This document shows positions 9,650 to 17,802 of a stretch of 38,270 bases of DNA, piece after piece. Positions within the stretch are counted from its first letter, which is position 1. Every line of letters begins with the position of its first letter. The translations under genes were made by a program, and so were the position numbers. The DNA comes from an uncultured Clostridiaceae bacterium (lineage in GTDB: Bacteria; Bacillota; Clostridia; TANB77; CAG-508): the NCBI GenBank assembly GCA_947167695.1, contig CAMVIX010000008.1:1-38270 (forward strand). Direction: 5' to 3'. The notes beneath the pieces were generated by a model. The model did not search any database, had not been told where the DNA came from, and was given only the letters and a program-made list of their open reading frames with translations.

Positions 9650-9694
9650 TTTATTTCACCTTTTATAAATATATTCACAAATGCTAAGTATCAA

Positions 9695-10834
9695 TTAATC
9701 CCCTAAGCAAATTCCAATGTCTCTAGCCGTCTTAACCAAGTCGTCATCCATTGTAACTAATCTAACATTGCTCTCTGCCGTTCCGCCTTGTACTGCGCCA
9801 ACTTTTTTATTATCTCCTACTACATCCTCAAGTGGAACATAGCTTAATTTTCCGCCTTTTAATACAGTTAATACATTAAATATTCCATTCATTGCAAGTT
9901 CCATTGCTTTTGCACCATATTTTGTAGATAAAACTCTATCAAAAGCTGTTGGTGTTCCGCCTCTTTGCATATACCCTAAAGTTGTAGTCCTTGTTGTTAT
10001 TCCTGTAAGTTCTTCAATCTCTTTTGCAACTCTTTGCGCTGCTCCGCCAAGTTGTGTGTTTATAACTCCTGCTCCGCCATCACGTGTCGCAACAACAGCC
10101 ATTTCACCACCTATTGGCTTTGCACCTTCTCCAACAACGATAATACCAAAGTTCTTTCCCATAGCTTGTCTATGTTTTATTGCTTCTACTACTTTATTTA
10201 TGTCATAAGGAATTTCTGGGATTAACGCAACATCAGCCCCACCAGCAATTGCCGACTCTAAAGCTATCCATCCAGCAAATCTGCCCATAACTTCTAAGCA
10301 CAAAATTCTATTGTGTGTTTCTGCTGTTGTATGAAGTCTATCTATAGCCTCTGTTGCAACAGAAACAGCAGTATTATATCCAAATGTAATATCTGTGCAA
10401 GCAACATCATTATCTATAGTTTTTGGTACACCTATAACTTTAAGTCCTCTTAAAGTAAAGTCTCTTGCAGATTTTTGTGTACTGTCTCCTCCTAATGTGA
10501 AAATACAATCTATTTCGTCATCTTTCACATTTTGAACACATTTTTCTGACAAATCTTGATAAGATACATTGCCATTTTCATCTATTACTTTGTAATTAAA
10601 TACATTTGCATTTAAAGATGAGCCTATTATAGAGCCACCTTTAGGCAAAATACCAGAAGCGTTAGTTGCTGTACTTAATTTAATATAGTTATTCTTTAAT
10701 AAACCATTATAACCATCGATAAATCCAAGACATTCAATGTTGTTTTCTTCAGCTGTTTTTACTATTGCACGAATAACAGCATTAAATCCTGAAACATCTC
10801 CACCATTTGCTAAAATTGCTACTCTTTTTAACAT
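9695..10834 (-). CDS. pfkA: 6-phosphofructokinase (donor ATP or PPi uncertain)
   Basis: Phosphorylates fructose 6-phosphate to fructose 1,6-bisphosphate in glycolysis. 379 residues. GGDVSGFNAVIRAIV at 11, LGGDSTQKSARDF at 114, PKTIDND at 137 and MGRFAGWIA near 184 are the phosphofructokinase landmarks. Donor-site residues are mixed. Lysine in PKTIDND is typical of PPi and long-chain enzymes. The second position of GGD-S-T is serine, neither the glycine of ATP enzymes nor the aspartate of PPi enzymes. The gene has its own promoter (10873-10901) and GGGGG ribosome site and appears to lead the polysaccharide operon. Confidence 0.9.
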   Translation of the reverse strand: MLKRVAILANGGDVSGFNAVIRAIVKTAEENNIECLGFIDGYNGLLKNNYIKLSTATNASGILPKGGSIIGSSLNANVFNYKVIDENGNVSYQDLSEKCVQNVKDDEIDCIFTLGGDSTQKSARDFTLRGLKVIGVPKTIDNDVACTDITFGYNTAVSVATEAIDRLHTTAETHNRILCLEVMGRFAGWIALESAIAGGADVALIPEIPYDINKVVEAIKHRQAMGKNFGIIVVGEGAKPIGGEMAVVATRDGGAGVINTQLGGAAQRVAKEIEELTGITTRTTTLGYMQRGGTPTAFDRVLSTKYGAKAMELAMNGIFNVLTVLKGGKLSYVPLEDVVGDNKKVGAVQGGTAESNVRLVTMDDDLVKTARDIGICLGD

Positions 10835-10872
10835 AAAAAATCCCCCTAAAATTATTTTTATAAACCTCTGTT

Positions 10873-10901
10873 ATTATATAAGTTTATATAAAAAAAATCA
10901 A
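10873..10901 (-). promoter_or_regulatory. sigma-A promoter for pfkA and downstream sugar operon
   Basis: TTGATT (10901-10896), 17-base spacer, TATAAT (10878-10873), 39 bases before the pfkA ATG. Confidence 0.8.
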
Positions 10902-10965
10902 GTAATTTTCGCAAATTTTGTGGTTTTATAAAATATAAAATATAAAATGTAACTTGTAGCAATTA

Positions 10966-11004
10966 AAAAAATAGAGATGATTTCACATCATCATCCCTAT
11001 TTTT
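10966..11004 (-). terminator. Rho-independent terminator after the repeat-protein region
   Basis: On the minus strand an AAATAGGGATGAT arm pairs with an ATCATCTCTATTT arm, followed by a run of T. It lies just after the stop of the decayed repeat (11014) and separates it from pfkA. Confidence 0.7.
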
Positions 11005-11013
11005 ATTTAATCA

Positions 11014-11195
11014 TTATTGTTCGACAATTTTAAATGTTTTTGTTATTGTTCCATAGTACTTTCCTGTTCCGGTTATTGTTATTATTGCTGTGCCTACATT
11101 TACGTTGTTCTTATATGCTACAGTATAATCCGTACCTTTTACCAACTTTGTAGTTCCATCTAAGATTGTCATTCCTTTTGTTATTAACTTTCCTA
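11014..11195 (-). pseudogene. orphan fragment of an Ig-like surface repeat
   Basis: Translating 11195 to 11014 gives GKLITKGMTILDG, LVKGTDYTVAYKNN and TGTGKYYGTITKTFKIVEQ then stop. This is a fourth, diverged copy of the repeat present three times in the adjacent secreted protein. It has no start codon or ribosome site and is separated from that gene by a stop (11241) and a perfect hairpin. It looks like the remains of a longer ancestor or of a repeat duplication. Confidence 0.7.
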
Positions 11196-11197
11196 AA

Positions 11198-11224
11198 GAA
11201 CGAAAGGGATAGTCCCTTTCGTTC
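11198..11224 (-). terminator. perfect inverted repeat after the secreted repeat protein
   Basis: A 12-base arm GAACGAAAGGGA and its exact complement flank a 3-base loop, 17 bases after the stop codon. The T run is weak, so it is a possible terminator, or a mobile or processing hairpin inserted between the gene and the orphan repeat. Confidence 0.55.
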
Positions 11225-11240
11225 TCCTGTTGTTCTTATT

Positions 11241-13754
11241 TTAATAGATTATGCTCATTTCTTCAGACCAAGGAGAATATACTCTTTGAGTTCCTGTTCC
11301 TGTATAAGCTCTTACTCTATATTTGTAAGTTAATTTTTCTTGTACTAATCCTGATGATACATGTGATGTAGCTGTTGTTGTCCCACCAACTGGTCCCCAA
11401 GATTTTGCTTTTGATGTCCAAACTTGTAGTTCATAACCTGTACATGTTACTTTAGACCATGTTTGTTTTAATTGTTTTGTAAACGTATTGTTTGTTGGAG
11501 CAACAGACAGCATTTTTGGTATTTCTGGAGTAGTAGGAGTTTTATACTCTGCAGTTGTCTCTCCAACCATTTTAGAGCTTCCGACTGTAATATATCCACG
11601 TACTCTAAATCTATATATAACACCTGGCTTTAATCCTGTTATTACTGTTGTGCAATCTGTTGTATCAGCCTTAATATCCCAAGCTCCCGTGCTTTCATTA
11701 TACACATATACTTTACTTCCATCACATCCTGATGTTGGTTTTGCCCATTTTAATTTTATACTTGTTTTTGTTCTTGCATTTGAAGTAAGTCCTGTTGGTG
11801 CATTTGGTAAAATCTTAAATGACTTTTGAACTGTACCTTTGTAGTTTCCTATTCCTGTAAAAGTAATAGTTGCTTTTCCAGCATATACGTTGTTTTGATA
11901 CGTTACAGTATAGTCCTTTCCCTTAACTAATGTGTAATTTCCATCTGTTAACGTCATTCCTTTTGTTATTGCCTTTCCTGTATATGTTACATTTGATTGT
12001 CCAACCTGTAGCTTAATTTTTGTTAAAGATGTTTGTGGTGGTGCAACTATCTTGAAATGTTTTTCAACTGAATTATAATATTCTCCTTTGCCTGTAATAA
12101 TTATAGTTGCTGTTCCTGCATGAACATTGTCTCTATATTCTACAGTATAATCTTTTCCTTTAACTAATGTATAATTTCCATCTGTTAATGTCATTCCTTT
12201 TGTTATAGGTTTTCCAGTGTATTGTGCATCAGATAGACCAACTTGTATTTTTATTTTAGATAAAGGTTTCGCTGTTGCTGAAACAATCTGGAAGTTTTTG
12301 CTAAAGGAACCATAATACTTGTCTCCTGCAGCTGTTATTGTTATAGTTGCTGTTCCTACGTTTACATTATTTTTATATGTTACTTTGTAGTCTGTACCCT
12401 TTACTAGTGTATAGTTTCCATCTGTTAATGTTACTCCTCTTGTTATAGCTTTTCCAGTATAGTTTACTGTTGATAATCCTATTGCTGCTTTTACTTTCGA
12501 TATGTCTTTCTTTCCTGTTACAGGTACTATATTAATTGTTTTTTCTTGCGTTTTATAGCTCACATATATGCTTTGGCTTTTTAAAACTTTGCTGTATTCA
12601 GTTTCTCCTAAAGGTTTTTCAATAATCTCTTTTAATGTAAGAATTTTTACATTCTTTCCGTCGACTGTAATTTCATCTCCAATGTTATATACATAAACCT
12701 TGTTTACCTCTGTGCTTACTCCGTCAACATAATTCATTCCTCTGTATTCATATATTGTATAGGTATTCCCTGCAGTATCTTTTCCAAGTTCCAAGTCCTG
12801 TACACCGCTCCAATAATATGTTCTAAATGTTGTTTCTGTATTTGTGTATCCACTTGTAGATAATTCATCTACATTTATAATTGCATCCCAATTCCAGTCA
12901 CCAGTAATAGCATAATATGTGTCTCCAACTTTTTTAAATTTATTTAGTGCCCAGCAATCTGTATATTTTGTTCCCTTATAAGTCATTGAAGCATATTGTT
13001 TTCCTCCATATACATATGTTGAGTCTCCTGATTTTGTAAATAGAGTAAACTCATCATCCCACTCTTCTGGTTTAAATACGGTAGTCCATTCATAGTTGTC
13101 TACAAATGTTGTTGTTTCATCAATGTAAACTTCTCCATTAGGTAATTCCTCCCTATATGTTGTTGCAACATCTGTCATATGCTCTTTAATATTTGGAAAT
13201 CCAACAACCTTAAACGGATTTGCCCATGTTGTATCATTTATTGCAAAAGCATTTGTTTTTGCTGTTAGTTTAAGTGTTACAGTAGGATCAACTGTTAAGA
13301 ATCCTAAAGATTTTTCTGCTTCAATTGTGATAGCATTATCCCATTCGCTTCCTTCAATATCTAGACTACCACTTCCTGTAAGTTGCAGACCAGAACCATA
13401 CATAAATCCCCATAACTGAATATGGCTTAAGATGTTTTTTCCAACTAGTTTAATTTTGAAGTCCGTTCCCATTTCATTGATGTCTAAATAAGTGTTAGAA
13501 TTTTGGTAGTTGCAAATTGTAAGAGTATTTGTACTCTTATCATAGCTTACACCTGATATAACACCATCATAAGTTTGGTTCATATAAACCGTTTTGTCTG
13601 TGTAGTCTCCATCATCTCCCTTTGTCATGAATCTAATATAACTGTACGAGTCAGAAGGTCCTTCGTTTGCTGCGGAGACTCTAGTTGACATCGCTAATAT
13701 TATTCCTATTAGCATTAGTAGAACAATACTGATTTGAAAAAATTTTTTCATCAT
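11241..13754 (-). CDS. secreted multi-repeat surface protein (three Ig-like repeats, two fibronectin-III-like domains)
   Basis: 837 residues with a signal peptide (FFQISIVLLMLIGIILAMS, cleavage near SAA at 29). Residues about 35-420 form a mixed beta-rich region of unknown fold. Three tandem repeats of about 80 residues follow (each with a TGKxITxGxTLTDGNYTLVKG core), resembling MBG/Ig-like cell-surface repeats. Two fibronectin-III-like modules close the protein (about 655-745 and 750-837). No LPXTG or choline-binding anchor is visible. It is monocistronic with its own promoter and a GGGGGAGA ribosome site. A role in surface binding is inference. Confidence 0.8.
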   Translation of the reverse strand: MMKKFFQISIVLLMLIGIILAMSTRVSAANEGPSDSYSYIRFMTKGDDGDYTDKTVYMNQTYDGVISGVSYDKSTNTLTICNYQNSNTYLDINEMGTDFKIKLVGKNILSHIQLWGFMYGSGLQLTGSGSLDIEGSEWDNAITIEAEKSLGFLTVDPTVTLKLTAKTNAFAINDTTWANPFKVVGFPNIKEHMTDVATTYREELPNGEVYIDETTTFVDNYEWTTVFKPEEWDDEFTLFTKSGDSTYVYGGKQYASMTYKGTKYTDCWALNKFKKVGDTYYAITGDWNWDAIINVDELSTSGYTNTETTFRTYYWSGVQDLELGKDTAGNTYTIYEYRGMNYVDGVSTEVNKVYVYNIGDEITVDGKNVKILTLKEIIEKPLGETEYSKVLKSQSIYVSYKTQEKTINIVPVTGKKDISKVKAAIGLSTVNYTGKAITRGVTLTDGNYTLVKGTDYKVTYKNNVNVGTATITITAAGDKYYGSFSKNFQIVSATAKPLSKIKIQVGLSDAQYTGKPITKGMTLTDGNYTLVKGKDYTVEYRDNVHAGTATIIITGKGEYYNSVEKHFKIVAPPQTSLTKIKLQVGQSNVTYTGKAITKGMTLTDGNYTLVKGKDYTVTYQNNVYAGKATITFTGIGNYKGTVQKSFKILPNAPTGLTSNARTKTSIKLKWAKPTSGCDGSKVYVYNESTGAWDIKADTTDCTTVITGLKPGVIYRFRVRGYITVGSSKMVGETTAEYKTPTTPEIPKMLSVAPTNNTFTKQLKQTWSKVTCTGYELQVWTSKAKSWGPVGGTTTATSHVSSGLVQEKLTYKYRVRAYTGTGTQRVYSPWSEEMSIIY

Positions 13755-13778
13755 ATTCTCCCCCTTTTTTTTGAAACG

Positions 13779-13807
13779 ATTATATCATATAATTATATAT
13801 AGTACAA
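13779..13807 (-). promoter_or_regulatory. sigma-A promoter for the secreted repeat protein
   Basis: TTGTAC (13807-13802), 17-base spacer, TATAAT (13784-13779), 24 bases before the ATG. Confidence 0.75.
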
Positions 13808-13851
13808 TATATTGAAAAAAATTTTGTAATTTTTCAAATAAACTTCATAAT

Positions 13852-13880
13852 TTGAATTTTCAGGTTTTTTGTGTTATAAT
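13852..13880 (+). promoter_or_regulatory. sigma-A promoter for small gene 13912
   Basis: TTGAAT (13852-13857), 17-base spacer, TATAAT (13875-13880), 31 bases before the ATG. Confidence 0.8.
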
Positions 13881-13911
13881 TTATATATATTACTTGAAAG
13901 GAGTTTACCCC

Positions 13912-14124
13912 ATGATGCACAAAGATCGAACCCTGTCCCGTTTTACTGAAAGTCATTCCTACAATGATTCTTGCAAAAACAAGAAAAACGAGGCACAGCA
14001 AATGGCCGAGTGGACTGCGAAGCGCATTGTAGAACGGCTCAAAGAAGAAGGTAAGGTTATCGTCTCAGTCAAGCCTGTTCACTTTAAAAACAGTGTCAAG
14101 GTTGAAATTAAGTACACGGAGTAA
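13912..14124 (+). CDS. small charged protein of unknown function; contains an in-frame CGG read without shift
   Basis: 70 residues, not recognised. AAAGGAG ends eight bases before ATG 13912. The protein is hydrophilic: a charged N-terminus, a likely helix (QQMAEWTAKRIVERLKEEG) and alternating strand-like residues (KVIVSVKPVHF, VKVEIKYTE). It has its own promoter and a strong terminator. Codon choice differs from neighbours (CTG, CTC, TCC, GCG, CGC, GTC), which suggests foreign origin or high expression. GAA CGG CTC at 14035 is in frame and the zero frame remains protein-like to the stop, unlike the ten CGG shift sites. Confidence 0.7.
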   Translation: MMHKDRTLSRFTESHSYNDSCKNKKNEAQQMAEWTAKRIVERLKEEGKVIVSVKPVHFKNSVKVEIKYTE

Positions 14125-14128
14125 ACTT

Positions 14129-14183
14129 TAAAAGCAGGAGTTTATATGCTTTGTAATGAAGCACATGAACTCCTGCTTTTTAT
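14129..14183 (+). terminator. terminator of small gene 13912
   Basis: AAAGCAGGAGTT and AACTCCTGCTTT arms followed by TTT. It may also serve gmk on the opposite strand. Confidence 0.85.
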
Positions 14184-14209
14184 GATATTGGAAAAATCAG
14201 TTTTGTTCT

Positions 14210-14782
14210 TTAGTAAATATTTTGGGCTTTATATTCATTTTTTATTATAGTCATAATAATCTGTACCGTTTTTTCTAAGTCATTATTCTTTATAACATAA
14301 TCATATGCCCAAATTTTTGATTCCTCATAATCAAATCTGTTTAGACGTAGCTCTATTTCCTTTGGGTTTGGCTTGTCTTCTCTATTTTCTAGTCTTTTTC
14401 TTAACTCTTCCTTTGGTACCCTTAGGAATATTGTTACAATCTTTACGTCATCCTTGAGCAAATTTATAAGGTCCTCTGTCCCATTCACGTCAATATCTTT
14501 TACAATAATTTTTCCGCTTTTTATTTTTTCATTTAATAGTTTTTTAGATGTCCCATAATAGTGATTATGATGCACAGAATATTCGTATAACTCCCCATTT
14601 TTAATCATCTTCTCAAACTCTTCTGCTGTTACAAAGTTGTAAGTGCCACCTGCTGTGTCAGTTGCACGTGGCTCTCTATCTGTGTATGAAGGAAGGGTAG
14701 TTATGTTATCCATTCTTTTTAGTAGTTCTTTTTTTATTGTGTCTTTTCCTGCACCTGCAACCCCTGATAATATTACTAACAT
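14210..14782 (-). CDS. gmk: guanylate kinase
   Basis: 190 residues; phosphorylates GMP to GDP. P-loop GVAGAGKDT at 7-15 (usual family form GPSGAGKGT, so two positions differ), TDREPRATD for GMP binding, YGTSKK, and IVKDIDVNGTEDL near 93. Length is close to the usual 205. ATG 14782 overlaps the end of rpoZ by seven bases. In most Firmicutes gmk comes before rpoZ; here the order is reversed. The P-loop changes leave some room for a related nucleoside-monophosphate kinase role, but the operon supports gmk. Confidence 0.88.
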   Translation of the reverse strand: MLVILSGVAGAGKDTIKKELLKRMDNITTLPSYTDREPRATDTAGGTYNFVTAEEFEKMIKNGELYEYSVHHNHYYGTSKKLLNEKIKSGKIIVKDIDVNGTEDLINLLKDDVKIVTIFLRVPKEELRKRLENREDKPNPKEIELRLNRFDYEESKIWAYDYVIKNNDLEKTVQIIMTIIKNEYKAQNIY

Positions 14783-14964
14783 ATTTCTACTTTTCCCTCC
14801 GCTATTTCATTTGCAGCAAGAGTTACAGGAGATTCTTCATCTACTTTTGTAAGAAGTGCATCTCCATCTGCTATTTGTCTTGCTCTTTTTGATGTAGCAA
14901 TAACTAATTCATAACGGTTCTTGCTGTGTTTTAATAGTTCTTTTACTGTTGGTTTCACCATCAT
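14776..14964 (-). CDS. rpoZ: RNA polymerase omega subunit
   Basis: 62 residues, the short omega form of Firmicutes. NRYELVIATSKRARQIADGD near residue 16 is the conserved core that clamps the beta-prime C-terminus. It stabilises core RNA polymerase. ATG 14964 follows GGAGG-like sequence 14 bases after remA ends, and the 3' end overlaps gmk, so all four genes (yicC, remA, rpoZ, gmk) form one transcription unit. Confidence 0.93.
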   Translation of the reverse strand: MMVKPTVKELLKHSKNRYELVIATSKRARQIADGDALLTKVDEESPVTLAANEIAEGKVEIC

Positions 14965-14978
14965 AATAAACCCCTCCT

Positions 14979-15239
14979 TTAGACTTCTTGGCCTTCATCT
15001 TTTTCAAATTTTTCAAATCTTCCAGCAACAGTTTCTGGTTGTACCGCCGATAGTATAATATGCCCTGAATCCATAATTAAGACAGCTCTGGTACGCCTTC
15101 CATACGTTGCATCTACAGCCATTTTGCTGTCCTTTGCTTCTTGTACCATTCTTTTTATCGGTGCAGATTCGGGACTTACTATTGCTATTATTCTACTAGC
15201 TGATACTATATTTCCAAAACCAATATTTACTAATTGCAT
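14979..15239 (-). CDS. remA: extracellular matrix regulator RemA (DUF370)
   Basis: 86-residue DNA-binding protein of the RemA family, which in Bacillus activates matrix and osmoprotection operons by wrapping DNA. Family landmarks are [20 protein letters not shown] at the N-terminus, then [20 protein letters not shown]. It starts 11 bases after yicC, the usual arrangement. The target genes in this organism are unknown; the nearby surface-polysaccharide genes are only a suggestion. Confidence 0.92.
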   Translation of the reverse strand: MQLVNIGFGNIVSASRIIAIVSPESAPIKRMVQEAKDSKMAVDATYGRRTRAVLIMDSGHIILSAVQPETVAGRFEKFEKDEGQEV

Positions 15240-15250
15240 ATAGCCTCCTC

Positions 15251-16130
15251 CTATTCAATATTTTGAATTTGTTCTCTTATATCCTCTATTATTGTTTTTG
15301 TCTCGATTACTAAATTAGTAATAGTCAAATTATTCGCCTTCGAACCTATTGTATTAGTTTCTCGATTCATTTCTTGGACAATGAAGTCAAGTTTTTTACC
15401 TACTGGTTCCTCTTTTTGTATAGTAGCTAAAAATTGATTTAGGTGACTTTTTAGCCTCGTTATTTCTTCCTGTACTGAACATTTGTCAGAAAATATTACT
15501 ACTTCTTGAGCTAGCCTTGATTGATCTACTACATCTGTTTTTAGTAATTCCTTTATTCTTTCTTCTAATTTTACTACATATTCTTCAACAAGTCCAGTAG
15601 ATGCATTAGATATTTTTTCTACATTTTCTGAAATTAGTTTCAGTCTTCTTTCTAAATCTTCTGCAATGCGACTTCCTTCTGCTGTTCTCATTTCTATAAA
15701 GTTATTTATAGCATCATCTAAAGCAATTTTAATTTCGCACCACAATTGCTCTTCATCTTCATCATCATTTTGTATTGCTAAAACTTCTGGTAATCTTGTA
15801 ATATCCATTACATTAATAGAACTCTTTAATTCTGTTTTTTCAGCCAATTCATTAATTTCTTTTAAATATTGAATAGCTAATTCTTGATTAATTTTTATAT
15901 TAATTCCTTTGCTGCTTATATTTGTAAATGATACAGATACATCTATTTTCCCACGACTAATATTATTTAATACACTTTTCCTAATCTTATCTTCTAAAAA
16001 GCTTAAATTTTTTGGAAGTTTAATAGATATTTCAGAATATTTATGATTTACCGATTTTATTTCTACTAAATAGCTTCTACCGATCAGTTTCATATTTCCC
16101 ACGGCCAAAGCCTGTCATGCTTTTTAACAT
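15251..16130 (-). CDS. yicC: YicC family endoribonuclease, expressed through +1 frameshift at CGG
   Basis: True start is ATG 16130 ([16 protein letters not shown], the canonical YicC N-terminus), with GAAGAGGAG inside the preceding stop region. The incoming frame then reads GAT CGG TAG and would end after 17 codons. Skipping C16082 gives [16 protein letters not shown] and the whole 292-residue protein. A naive start at 16108 gives a non-homologous N-terminus. YicC proteins cut RNA. Conserved blocks include [14 protein letters not shown], and [20 protein letters not shown] near the end. It leads the yicC-remA-rpoZ-gmk cluster. Confidence 0.93.
16079..16082 (-). other. +1 frameshift site CGGT (yicC)
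   Basis: GAT CGG TAG becomes GAT GGT AGA. The zero frame has a stop immediately after CGG, the nearest of the ten sites. Only site followed by T. Confidence 0.92.
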
Positions 16131-16134
16131 TTAT

Positions 16135-17010
16135 TTACTCCTCTTCTTCCTGTTTAGCCTTCTTTTTCCTAGTTGTAGTAGTCTTAGATGATGTTCTTAC
16201 ACTACTTGATGTTTTTTTTGCATTACTTCTTGTTGTAGTTTTTGTATTCTGTTTAGGTTCCTCTACTATCTTTGTCTTTTGTTTTGTTCTTGTTGCTTTT
16301 GGCTTTTCTTCATCTGTTTTTTTTGTGCTCTTTGCTACTTTGCTTGTTGACACTTTATCTGCTTTTGTAGCAGATTTTCTGGCAGTTGTTGCCTTTGCTT
16401 TTTTACTTTTTTCACTTGTTTCCGTCTGCATTTTCTTTTTTTCTGTATTCTTTTTTTCAACTTCTTTTTCTGCTTCTACATCCTTATCTATTTTTATCCA
16501 AGTATCATTATCCTTGATTTCTTCTTTCTTTGTAATTTCTTTAATGTCATTTTTCTTATCCTTTTTGGCTCTTAGGCATATAACAATTCCCTTTATGCAA
16601 TAATATATCCCAAATATTACAGGTGATACCATTATAGCCTTTGTTACATTCTCACCGTAGCTAAAATATGTAAATGGAACAAAATATGTAAAAATTGATA
16701 TTGTAAGCACTTCTAGTCCATGAATTACATAATAGCCTTTTTCTGTTTTATATGCTCTTTCAAAGAGTATAATAGCAGTAATTAATGTAACTAAAGAAAA
16801 TACAACAGTGTCCTTGGTATATATATCTTTTTCAATACTATAGTATCCCAAATTTAGTAAAATAAAATATACTATTACAGCAACTGCAAATAATAAATTA
16901 CGTAATACTTTTTTGTCTCTTTGTTTTTTTACTTCACTAGGCATTTTTTTTCTTTCTTTAATTTCATTTTCAATCTTCTCTTGCATTTCTTCTGTTTCTT
17001 TCTTTTTCAT
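16135..17010 (-). CDS. membrane protein with long Lys/Thr-rich tail, unknown function
   Basis: 291 residues, not recognised. A charged N-terminus (about 1-30) is followed by four membrane helices (LLFAVAVIVYFILLNLGYYS, VVFSLVTLITAIILF, a third near residue 100, MVSPVIFGIYYCIKGIVI). Beyond residue 150 the tail is low-complexity and rich in Lys, Thr, Ser and Glu (many KK, TT and RK pairs), probably disordered and cytoplasmic. Such a basic tail may bind nucleic acid or the acidic membrane surface. It lies between rsmE and yicC with short gaps (16 and 4 bases) and may be co-transcribed. Confidence 0.75.
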   Translation of the reverse strand: MKKKETEEMQEKIENEIKERKKMPSEVKKQRDKKVLRNLLFAVAVIVYFILLNLGYYSIEKDIYTKDTVVFSLVTLITAIILFERAYKTEKGYYVIHGLEVLTISIFTYFVPFTYFSYGENVTKAIMVSPVIFGIYYCIKGIVICLRAKKDKKNDIKEITKKEEIKDNDTWIKIDKDVEAEKEVEKKNTEKKKMQTETSEKSKKAKATTARKSATKADKVSTSKVAKSTKKTDEEKPKATRTKQKTKIVEEPKQNTKTTTRSNAKKTSSSVRTSSKTTTTRKKKAKQEEEE

Positions 17011-17026
17011 ATTTGTTCTCCCCTTA

Positions 17027-17773
17027 TTAATTCATATCATTAAATTCATATAAAATTATTGTAGACATTACAATTGGAGCCGTTTCTGTTCTTAAAATTC
17101 TTTTTCCAAGCGAAACGCATTTGCCTCCATGTTTTATAATCTCATTTACCTCTTCCTTGTCCAATCCACCTTCTGGTCCAATAATTATAGCTACTTTTTT
17201 TCTTGCATTTGTGCATTTTTTTAATTCGTCTTTTAATGTTTTAATATGCTCATTTTCATAAGCTACTAATACTATATCATATTCTTGAAATATTTCAAAT
17301 ATATTTTTGAAATTTTTTGCAAAATTTACTGTTGGAATTATATCTCTTTTTGACTGTTCTGCTGCTGATTGAGCAATTTTTTGCCACCTTTGGTTTTTCT
17401 TTAAATTTTCTTTATCGTCTAATTTTACTATACATCTATTCATTTCAACAGGAGTAAATTCCGATACACCTATTTCTGTTCCTTTTTGAATAATAAGTTC
17501 CATTTTATCTGATTTAGGTAAGCCTTGAAAGACATGAATATATGTACTAGGTTCTGTTGTTTCTCTTTCTTCTTTTATAATATTAGCTATCACAACATCT
17601 TTATTCTTTTTTGATATTTCTGCTAAATACGTGTTTCCATTTTGTTTATTTCCAATTAGAATCGTTTCTCCTATTTCTAATCTTAAAACATTTAATATAT
17701 GGTTTACGTCTTCTCCTATTATTTTTATATTTTCTTTACCAATTTGCTCTTGATTTACAAAAAACTTCTGCAT
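17027..17773 (-). CDS. rsmE: 16S rRNA m3U1498 methyltransferase
   Basis: 248 residues from ATG 17773 (GGAG upstream). SPOUT methyltransferase that methylates U1498 of 16S rRNA. VNHILNVLRLEIGE in the PUA-like N-domain, GLPKSDKMELIIQKGTEIG near 85, and the trefoil-knot SAM site IIGPEGGLDKEE near 200 ending LGKRILRTETAPI are diagnostic. A longer frame to 17806 would run into the sigK stop region and has no ribosome site. It starts 29 bases after the frameshift-corrected sigK stop. Confidence 0.94.
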   Translation of the reverse strand: MQKFFVNQEQIGKENIKIIGEDVNHILNVLRLEIGETILIGNKQNGNTYLAEISKKNKDVVIANIIKEERETTEPSTYIHVFQGLPKSDKMELIIQKGTEIGVSEFTPVEMNRCIVKLDDKENLKKNQRWQKIAQSAAEQSKRDIIPTVNFAKNFKNIFEIFQEYDIVLVAYENEHIKTLKDELKKCTNARKKVAIIIGPEGGLDKEEVNEIIKHGGKCVSLGKRILRTETAPIVMSTIILYEFNDMN

Positions 17774-17802
17774 ATTTGGTCTCCTTTTTAAGTGATAGTA
17801 TA

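Noticed and set aside
15251..16108. yicC start at ATG 16108
   Set aside because: Its first residues do not match the family. The canonical MTGFGRG N-terminus is upstream in the frame entering CGG.
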